Of a stretch of 64,000 nucleotides of DNA, positions 55,673 to 64,000 are shown piece by piece. The translations under genes and the position numbers were made by a program. Position 1 is the first letter of the stretch; every line of letters starts with the position of its first letter. A model generated the notes under the pieces. It ran no database searches. It had not been told where the DNA came from and worked only from the letters and a program-made list of their open reading frames with translations. Source of the DNA: Mytilisepta virgata (Eukaryota; Mollusca; Bivalvia; Mytilida; Mytilidae); assembly GCA_028015205.1 (NCBI GenBank), contig JAPWFG010000025.1:1426001-1490000 (forward strand). The letters are read 5' to 3'.

Positions 55673-56464
55673 ATCTAAACATTCTGAGAATTAAGCGAAT
55701 TTGCTGAATGTTTTTTTTTATATAGATACAAAGTACGTATACATTATTAGCTACAGTTATGACATTTGGAAAGCATCATTGTTTTTTTCATTTTTAAAGA
55801 CTTTGCTGTTACAATTGAAGGACCCAATGTTTTCACAGTATATCAAAATAGTTTTTCACATGATAGTGTAGTACTATTAATCCGGTTTACTATGTGCTAA
55901 ACTCATTTTGGTGTTAAGTTATCTACTGAAACCATACATGTTTACAGATGTAAATGGGAAACCACAACTCAAAAAGAGGAAAATGTTTGCCATTCTGCAA
56001 TTGGTCGATAAATAGGGAAGATTCTTTATTTGAGTAATCCAACCCTCGGTATATTCGATGGGACTGGTTAATGCTCAGTGGTTAAAATGCTAAAGGTCAC
56101 CATGACCTTAATCGTGTTATCATAGGAACTTTAAAAGGTAAAAGATGTATTGAAAATCGCAAATATGTTTAACATGTATGTTAGTTCAGGCACGTGTGAT
56201 GATGCCCACACTAGTATATATGACCACAGAGTGGAGACTCTGGACTGTCATATAAATAATACTTGTCAAGTCATTGAAAAATCTGTTCATACTCTAATTT
56301 CACTTATAAAAACATTATCTCTATCGAAATCTCAAAGCAGATTCAAAGTATCGACAGGATACATTCTAGGATGCAAAATGTTAAAAATTTATAACAGACG
56401 TGGCAAAAAAATCCCCGTCATAATAAAAGTAATAAAAACATAATGTGAAAGGTTTTTCACAATT
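55673..56464. other. AT-rich DNA, no recognised gene
   Basis: A plus-strand frame of 97 codons at 56150-56443 has no signal peptide or domain I recognise. It is left unassigned. Confidence 0.4.
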
Positions 56465-56808
56465 TAATTAAAAACCGATCTCTCATCGCTCCCGTTTTCT
56501 GATATGTCGCGTGGGAGATCTAACGAAATCCGCTTTGAGGTCACATGTGAGTGAACTGGAACTTATGAATTTATAATGACATGCAAATGAGTTGACTTCC
56601 TATCAGTAAGCCAATCAAAAATGTTTATGAATTTTGGGGACTGACGATTTCTTCGTAATCAACTTACAAGATCGCGTAAACCGCAATTTCATTGGTCGAA
56701 CAGGACACACCTACGAGGTCACTCACATGTGACCTCAAAGCGGGTTTCGTTAGATCTCCCACGCGACATATCAGAAAACGGGAGCGATGAGAGATCGGTT
56801 TTTAATTA
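56465..56808. mobile_element. MITE with ~85-bp terminal inverted repeats, possible TA target duplication
   Basis: The arms at 56465-56548 and 56722-56808 are inverse over most of their length (ATTAAAAACCGATCTCTCAT and beyond). TA at both outer edges fits a Tc1/mariner-type target. The interior has no transposase. Confidence 0.8.
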
Positions 56809-56931
56809 GATTGGGTTTTTCATATCAGAAGCAAAGTCAATAACCTTTATATTCTAAATAATAATAGTAATAATAATAGTAATCATTTTGATAAATGATC
56901 AATCGAAAATAAAAAAAAGTCTTCATACTCT

Positions 56932-56932
56932 A

Positions 56933-56976
<44 letters not shown>

Positions 56977-56985
56977 TAATAATTT
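56932..56985. repeat. (TAA)n microsatellite
   Basis: About 40 bases of uninterrupted AAT/TAA repeat followed by an imperfect tail. A shorter related run lies near 56856-56885. Confidence 0.9.
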
Positions 56986-57094
56986 TAATAAATGACAACA
57001 GAATTTTTAAAAAATCCCTACACTTTCTGCCTTTCGATCTCCTTATTTTCAAAGATGTCAATATCTCAGGCGATACTGCACTCGACGTGAATGG

Positions 57095-57400
57095 TTATAT
57101 GTTAAGTAGCGTTAAAAAATGATAATCATTCGGATCTGGCGCAAAATCTAACACAGCTAGAAGGGTGGGTGGATGTGAAAGAAAAGTAAACGTATACCCC
57201 TGTGCCAAAACAGTTGTGCTTGTTTTTATTAATACTGGTTCATAATTTAAACCAGAACCCCCTATTACAGGTATTGTTACTGTACCATATTTGTATAAAC
57301 AATTACAAAAAAAAATAACACCATCCTTGACCAAACAGAGATAACCAGAAATGATTGCAGTACTGAGGTTATACATGTACATGTAATTTATCTTTTGCAA
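57095..57400 (-). CDS. Unrecognised open frame, 101 aa
   Basis: The frame has a hydrophobic N-terminal segment and a non-repetitive C-terminal half with GGSGLNYEPVLI and FAPDPNDYHF. The composition looks protein-like rather than AT-driven. No family recognised, no splice context established. It may be an exon or repeat-derived. Confidence 0.2.
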   Translation of the reverse strand: MQKINYMYMYNLSTAIISGYLCLVKDGVIFFCNCLYKYGTVTIPVIGGSGLNYEPVLIKTSTTVLAQGYTFTFLSHPPTLLAVLDFAPDPNDYHFLTLLNI

Positions 57401-59319
57401 CCCAATGCAAGCTACGAATAGTACAGAGGATTCGAACCGATGAAATTCTACTTAGACTCGACGTTTCAAGTCAACCTTTGGTAAAAATCCCGATTTTTAT
57501 AGTCTATCTGGCTTTCAAGATGTGGTCTCACGTCGTAACGCCCTTGAATACGGCTATGTATTAATGCTAAATTCCCTGTCTTAACTTTTACATGTTTTAA
57601 TATGTCAATATAACTTCAACACCCAGGACTCTTTTCTGCCTTTTGTATTATTAATTCTCCAAGTAAAACTTGTTTCTACGATGATTTGAAAAATAAAGTG
57701 AGCAATTCATCGCCGGACCATACACGACATGTGAAACAATGGATAAAAAATTCTAAGCGTTTTCTTGATACATCCAAGTATACAAAAAAGTACCACTGGC
57801 TTAATGCATACCATTCATGTTTTGTCCCAATATTCTTGTCATAATGGTGCACGTTTCATCCATTATCGGAGATTCCGGTGATCCAGAAAACATGGTATGC
57901 AGGTATACCTCACACCCCTAGAAGGCACGGAAAAGAATGAGATTGATTGAATCACTTCTATCCGGTTGGAGAAATTCCATAACACATGAGTAAATTGACA
58001 GAGAATCTGTTTCTCTTATGATTTTCAACAAAACCCTCAAGAAAATGCCGTTGCTACGAATTTTGTTTTCACATTAACGCCATTTCCGAACTTATCTAGT
58101 TAATTTATGTTTCCAATAAACGCAAAAGAACGGCGGAAATTCCCATTCAGAAATTGAATCACCTGGAAGTGGTTAAAAATATTATATATGTTTATCCTAC
58201 CGATTAAATACGTCAAGGATAGAAGAAATATAGCATATCTAATCTTGAAATGGGAATACCTAATAATCTACAACGAGTTACCGAACAACACTTTAATTCA
58301 CGAGTGCGTTAACATCCACCTCATTCCCAATGCATATCCCAAAACTCCAATATCTTTCTTTTCTTTTTCTTATTAGTTCCTTTAAATAACCAGACACATA
58401 CAGTAAACACAGTGTTTTCAATTATGGCACTTCCTTTTCACATAAAAAAGTCGGGCTGAAATTCTGAATGTTTCACCGCGTCAATTCACCAAAAAAGCCC
58501 TTAAGTCGTCATCTTCGTTAAAAATGCCATGAAATATATCAAGGTCTTCGTCATCTCCAACACAGAAACGAATATCAATGTTCTCCGGTCGGAAGTTTCA
58601 CTCTCTGATGGCACTCCATGTTCATCTTCGTATATTTCAAATCACAATTTTGTAAAGAATTTCAGGTACCATTAAATGTCCGTAAAACCATTATTATTTT
58701 GTCAACTTTGATTCGGTTTTTTTTTAATATGTTTGCCATTGTTTTCTCTACCGACAAACTCTTATTCAAGTCTTAGCAGTAGAAGCGGGGAGATCATTGT
58801 AGTACTCGAACCCGGATAAACTATGGGTTCATCGATAGCAGGTAGAAACTTGAATACCGGTAAACCGGGACTCATTGGCGAAAGGGATAAGCTCGTGACT
58901 TCCTGTTTATTTTTCATTTTATTCATTCCACTTCTCAACAGTATTATGACACATCGTATGTAGATGCAAACTATGGTTTAGAATTATAATTTTCTTAACC
59001 TATTAAGTATTTCATACGGGTTAGATTTTTCAAATATTTGTTATTGAAAAAAAATCAACTTCATTCTGTTTTATGTATACTCTGCAAAAAGGAAACGTTT
59101 ATTAAGAGGTTTTTAAGTATTTCAATCCATGTAATTTAAATCCAAATTTTGCGCGGTTACATTTATAGATATTGACTTTTTTATTGAAACAATAAAAAGA
59201 ACAGTTCATAAGTGATACTTGAATGAACAATAGTTATATTATAGCAATTCCGCACACTTCCAGTCGTGTTTAAGTTAGTCACATCGAAGTCCACTCCATA
59301 TTTCGATTTGATTCGATTT
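57401..59319. other. Repeat-rich DNA without a recognised gene
   Basis: Contains the reverse copy (57990-58090) of the repeat at 2073-2175. No intact ORF is supported. Confidence 0.5.
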
Positions 59320-59720
59320 GATTCTTGAAATACACAATGAGGAACATTTGATGTCAAAACGTTATGACATGCGTGAGTTACTATGATTGTCACAACAGCT
59401 GCTAAACCAGTGTTTTTGTCAGGAATAAGTTGATTTATCACATTGGCAACTTTACGGTCATCAAGAATTGATTGACTGTTACAGTGTTCCAATCGAAGTT
59501 TGTGTTGGGACCGTTCCAACTGTCGTAGCATTTCGTGTACGTCCGATTATTTGTGACTACCACCAGACTGACTTTGTTGAACTTTAGGACCGGTGCCGTA
59601 TAGGAGTCCGTGTTCTTCATTGTTTTTTTTAGTTTTCAGTGTTTAATTGGCTTGTTGTTGTAGTTGTTCGTTTGTCTTCCCGGAATTGTCTATCTATTGG
59701 ATTGTACATTTCGGTTTACT
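59320..59720 (+). pseudogene. RT-element remnant, third copy, internally deleted
   Basis: Pieces matching the RT element (CTTGAAATACACAATGAGG, AAAACGTTATGACA, then CTTTACGGTCATCA and ACTGTCGTAGCATTTCGTGT) occur in the same order as at 44610-45180, with gaps between them. Strongly decayed. The longer minus-strand frames here are shadows. Confidence 0.7.
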
Positions 59721-60578
59721 ATATATGTACATATGTCCTCGTTATGTACTATGATATTATGATCCTCTTATCTTTGAAAGTTTTATGCTGAAGATTTAAA
59801 TTGGCTATGGTATTCTGATTGACCCCTCTCTATACATAAAGCCCAATTTTATTTTAACCTCTTTTTTTTTAACCATTCATAACTTTATTGCACATTATTG
59901 CTGTTTTAACAAATAATTGGTTACAGCATTGGCCAAGTATCTCTGTGAATTAGTTACTAAATATCCAGAGAAAATATTTAGTAAATTTACTTATACTAAT
60001 ATTAGTTGTACATGATATATTAGACAATTTAGATATTACATCAAATTCACATGTTTACGGAGTTTGTTTCTTTCTTTTCCGATATGGTTCTGTGATTATT
60101 AAAAGAACAAGTTGCTTTTCTTCAAAAAGCAATACCTGAACTGGCTTAATTTCTGACATATGTCAAATTAAAAGTAGAAATAAAACAAAATACCGACTTG
60201 ATTGGATATAAGAAGGTAGGTAGAAAAAAACATAAATTGTTAAATTGATGAAACCTTCCTTGAAAAGGGACAATAGGGGTTCTGATAACAGCATAACAGT
60301 TATTTCATCTTACAACATTTACTGTTGTTACATATGCCCTGTATTTTGGATTTCAAATTTAAGCTTCTCTTTCTAATGTCCTAATCGTAATTATCATAGC
60401 AATAATAATTTAATTTTGTCAGATACATTGCAGGTTTTCTTTTATTATTTGTCATGGTCACAACTAACTGACCATATTCATTGATAAAGTTTACAGAAAC
60501 CAAGGAAGTTCCTTTGATGTTAAGATTCTTGTATATTCAACTCGCCCGTATATACAGAACAATATAAGTCCAACTCAT
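59721..60578. other. AT-rich DNA, nothing recognised
   Basis: No gene, RNA or repeat boundary was recognised in this interval. Confidence 0.5.
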
Positions 60579-60809
60579 TTACTACACAATCACAATTACC
60601 TTTCCCAATTTTACAACATAGTTCTAAGGGGAATTTAACAACATTCATTGATGAATTGCTTCACTGATTTCAACAATTACCTAATGCTTTTCAAGCAATT
60701 ATTGATTGATATTCTATATATCAGTGAAGCAATTCATCAAGGAATGTTGTTAACTTCCCTAAAGAACTATGTGGTAAAATTGGGAAAGGTAATTGTGGTT
60801 GCGTAGTAA
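60579..60809. mobile_element. Hairpin (MITE-like) element, 231 bp
   Basis: The arms of about 85-90 bp at 60579-60668 and 60719-60809 pair with some mismatches (TTACTAC, CACAATTACCTTTCCCAATT, GAATTGCTTCACTGAT). Flanking CAT on both sides could be a 3-bp target duplication. Family unresolved. Confidence 0.7.
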
Positions 60810-61554
60810 CATCAAGCGGAAAATGTAGGTTAATATGACCTAATAATATGTTTGTTGCTCATGATCCAATATGTCTCCATTCACAAAATATCATTTCTCT
60901 TACACTTATAATAGACCTACCCGAACTCTTAGCCAAGTCGCTCAAGTGTTAAATGTTCTTCAATGTGACATAATTAGGTACTAATGATCCAAGATGTATC
61001 TACTGACCACATATTATTCTACTGCTTATAGTTGCTAAGATATGTACCTAAACAGAAACTATAACCTGATCATTTCGTAAGAATGAACGAAATTACATTT
61101 TGTTTTGTTAAAATACAATAAAACTAATGCAGCACGAACTGTGTGTTTTTTCAATTCCCATTGTTATAAATCGCTTGATGTCAGTTATCACTGAAGTTCT
61201 CGATATCCCTTCTCTTTCTATATGCAGTTGCAACATACTATTTTTTGTCAATTATCCATTGAAGCAATTAGTTTCTTAAGGGTTTATTAGTAGCATGAAC
61301 AGATTTGGTCAAATTCAGTAAAGCATGTTGATTCTACAGAATCCATAAGAAATACTTTAAACAAAGGGTAGTATTCCAATATCCTATTACAGCTCTGTGG
61401 CCATATAATATGCAATATATTCAGGGTACATGTTCAAGGTTTAAGATTTTTGTTGCAAGTGTTTTTGATAGTGATGTAATTGTGCATGTGTGTTTTTTTA
61501 TGGGTTTTGATGTATGCTTGTGAATACTTTTACAACTAGAAAAATAACCACGTC
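60810..61554. other. AT-rich DNA, nothing recognised
   Basis: No ORF, RNA or clear repeat was identified. Confidence 0.5.
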
Positions 61555-61945
61555 ATAAAGGGCTCCTCCGGCATAAGTCCAAATTTGTTTTGTTCCTTAT
61601 CAATGAAATTACAAAATTTAATTGAGTTATCACCCTTTTATAATATTTTCAAAAATTGAAATTGAATTATCTCCCTTTGACCATATTTTCTAAAAAAAAA
61701 ATAAGGATATTGTCAAAAACGGTACAAGTCCAATAATTTGAAAAGGAAAAATCGAAAATGCTCCAAAATCGAAAGGCTTCTTCCTGTAATGATGCTAATG
61801 AATGTGTGCAAAAATCATTTGAATCGGTCAAGGCTTTCTTGAGTTATCGTACGACATAGAAAAGTGTAACGGACAGACAGACAAACAGACGGACGGACAG
61901 AGTGATTACTATAGGGCACGCCACTTTTCGTGGCGGGGCCCTAAT
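61555..61945 (+). repeat. Dispersed repeat ending in GACAGACGGACGGACAG tail
   Basis: Has a GGACAGACAGACAAACAGACGG microsatellite-like run followed by a GGGCACGCCACTTTTCGTGG palindromic end. It resembles dispersed molluscan repeats, but no second copy is seen in this window. Confidence 0.5.
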
Positions 61946-62569
61946 TATGCATTCTAATGCATTTTTAGACTAAATTGTAATGTATCAAAACTTTTCAAAA
62001 CATCAAGTGTAGTTCAGATTGAAGGAAGGATTTTATATGACAGCTGTGATCCTTTTACATATTTTAAAACTGCAGAGCAAAGTAGCAGTATGCAAAGATA
62101 TTTTGTGTATGTAAAATCACAAGTGCATTTACTCCAAGACCTTTCATTGTTCATAAATGACCACATCTTTTAAAACAATTACAACAAAAAAACAAATTCA
62201 AGTGTACAGATCTTTTTAATTATATTTAATGACTGATTATTTGAAAACAGATTCAATAGATATTGCATAGAAAAACATAGTTCTTTCAAATAAGAAATGT
62301 ACAACATTTTGAATCAAAATTGTATAATATGCATAAAATGTAATTCACTAATTGTTTGAAACAGGAAATAGAAGTTAAAATGAGATTTTACCATTTAGAT
62401 TTTTTTTAAATTGTAAAACAGACTTAAAAAAGGAAATAAATGATTGATTACAATGTTAAGCCTAAAACATTCTTGAAATTAAAATTTAACTACACAATTT
62501 ACTTTTCTAAATTTCTAATCTAATTTTCTATGTATTCTAAATGTCTAATCTAAAATTTTCTATGTAAAC

Positions 62570-62999
62570 TATAAAAGGGTTTCTACTCGTACCCAATATT
62601 GAAATAAAAATAAAAACAAAGGGTTTCCACAAAATACCCAATACTAAAATTACAACAAAAACATCATTAAGCAAAATTAAAGGTACAACATACACATCAT
62701 TACAACATATAAAAAGTAAAGGGGTTCTACTAGTACCCAATATTGAAATAAAAAAAACAAAGGGATTCCACCAATACCCAATACTAAAATTACAACAAAA
62801 CATCATTTTAGCAAAACTAAAGGCACAACATACACATCATTATAACATACAAAAAAGTAAAGGGGTTCTACTAGTAACCAATATTGAAATAAAAAAAAAC
62901 AAAGGGATTCCACCAATACCCAATACTAAAATTACAACAAAAACATCATTAAGCAAAACTAAAGACACAATTCACATCATTATAACACACACAATATAA
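62570..62999. repeat. Tandem array, three units of ~145-150 bp
   Basis: Three units each carry a TTCTACTNGTACCCAATATTG-like start, CCAATACCCAATACTAAAAT, and ACAACATACACATCATTA. The 89-codon minus-strand frame here is a repeat artefact. Confidence 0.9.
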
Positions 63000-63396
63000 G
63001 TGTTTATGTACTAAAGTGAAATACAAAAAAAGTATTGATGTACATGCTACTTGAATGACTATAGCTAACAGCATGGAAAATATATAATTGTTCGCACAAT
63101 TGTAGCAACATAAAATTTGGAGAAAAAAACAACATTATAACTGACCATTTAACTTCTATAAAAGTACATGTAGAGGTCATGTTTTCTTGAAATTTATTTT
63201 GTAAACTTTTTGTTTTGCTTCAAATAAATAAACACTTTAATTTAAGTATATTTTAATCGTTTTCTTTCCCATAAAATCAAGCAAGCTTCCCTAAACACAT
63301 GGAGCACAAGTTAAATGGTCGATCCCATTTTATTCTTGCATTACAATACTTGAAATGACAAAGTTGTTTTTTTTTCAAATGTACAGAGTTTAATGT

Positions 63397-63588
63397 CTAA
63401 TTCAATGGCTCTGCATCTCTTTTCAATCACATAGATCTAATAGTGTTATTTACTATTTTGCATTTCACATTAACAGGCAACAGTTCATACGTTTGTACCA
63501 ATAGCTACATTTTGTCATAAGACATAGTGAAATGAATGCCCCTGCTTTTAAAAAGTTCCAAAATTTGAGGTTGGAAGATTGCAACCTT
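63397..63588 (-). pseudogene. Decayed duplicate of the terminal exon at 63809
   Basis: Same 192-bp frame as 63809-64000 with no length change, but with two premature stops (after MSYDKM and after RSM). Flanks are also duplicated, with a period of about 410 bp. Confidence 0.8.
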
Positions 63589-63808
63589 TTTCGTAATATT
63601 GCTGCTTTAAAAACAAATACAGTTTTGTTTGGTGTAAAATAAATAAACATTTAAAGTATATTTTAATCATTTTCTTTCCCATAAAATCAAGCAAGCTTCC
63701 CTAAACACATGGAGCACAAGTTAAATGGTAGATCTCATTTTAATCTTGCATTACAATACCTGAAATGACAAAGTTGATCTTTTTTTTCAAATGTACAGAG
63801 TTTAATGT

Positions 63809-64000
63809 CTAATTCAATGCCTCTGCATCTCTTTTCACTGACATAGATCTAATAGTGTTATTTACTATTTTGCATCTCACATTAACAGGCAATAGTTCAT
63901 ACATTTGTGCCAACAGCTCCTCCTTGTCATAAGACATAGTGAAATGAATGCCCCTGCTTTTAAAAAGTTCCAAAATTTGAGGTTGGAAGATTGCAACCTT
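63809..64000 (-). CDS. Terminal exon (partial) of an unrecognised gene, 63 codons plus stop
   Basis: The open frame enters from the right window edge and ends at TAG (63809-63811). The product includes IFQPQILELFKSRGIHF and MYELLPVNVRCKIVNNTI. The composition is non-repetitive and helix-rich. The adjacent decayed duplicate supports it being a gene part rather than chance. Family not recognised. The start lies outside the window. Confidence 0.55.
   Translation of the reverse strand, partial: KVAIFQPQILELFKSRGIHFTMSYDKEELLAQMYELLPVNVRCKIVNNTIRSMSVKRDAEALN

Noticed and set aside
59181..59620. Minus-strand frames of 116 and 60 codons
   Set aside because: They are antisense to a decayed RT-element remnant that is recognisable on the plus strand.
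62537..62806. 89-codon minus-strand frame
   Set aside because: It lies within the 150-bp tandem array and is not maintained across the units.

Overview
The window looks like nuclear DNA of an animal, most likely a bivalve mollusc and plausibly a mussel. This rests on AT-rich intron-rich sequence, metazoan splice signals, a receptor gene with discoidin-like and multi-EGF domains, and dense molluscan-type repeats that carry runs of GTCCGTCC. The species call is inference. Nothing bacterial, no rRNA, tRNA or CRISPR array was found.

Layout. Positions 1-2985 are repeat-rich intergenic DNA. Positions 2992-11402 are one giant imperfect palindrome of about 8.4 kb. It has matched ends, a 6-bp target duplication (AGCCTC) and a 64-bp unpaired centre flanked by inverted telomere-like repeats. 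It also carries blocks of a 10/11-bp-based minisatellite and, in each arm, a two-ORF unit encoding small zinc-binding proteins transcribed outward from the centre. This is the most unusual object here. Positions 11566-23100 hold no recognised gene except a possible short first exon at 14221. They contain the dispersed tandem-unit repeat and a nested segmental duplication at 16257-21651.

Positions 23102-50421 (minus strand) hold the one clear host gene: 14 exons with compatible splice phases encoding a transmembrane receptor. Reading 5' to 3' on the minus strand it has a fucolectin-like domain (2 exons), a Cys-rich exon, a second discoidin-like domain (2 exons), six one-exon EGF/laminin-type repeats, a transmembrane exon and a tyrosine-rich cytoplasmic tail (2 exons). 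The first exon or exons (start codon and signal peptide) were not found. Its introns contain a PIF/Harbinger transposase remnant (31292), a Mutator-like transposase pseudogene (40615-42066), a tandemly duplicated reverse-transcriptase fragment (43720-47776) and several hairpin elements.

Positions 50566-55668 are a Ty3/gypsy-type LTR retrotransposon. It has both LTRs, a broken gag and an integrase but no protease, reverse transcriptase or RNase H. It lies 145 bp from the most 5' recognised receptor exon. Positions 55669-64000 hold short inverted-repeat elements, another reverse-transcriptase remnant, a 150-bp tandem array, and at the right edge the terminal exon of an unrecognised minus-strand gene beside a decayed duplicate of itself.

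All coordinates come from reading the sequence by eye. Splice sites were checked for GT/AG and reading phase. Identity levels are qualitative and no database search was run.
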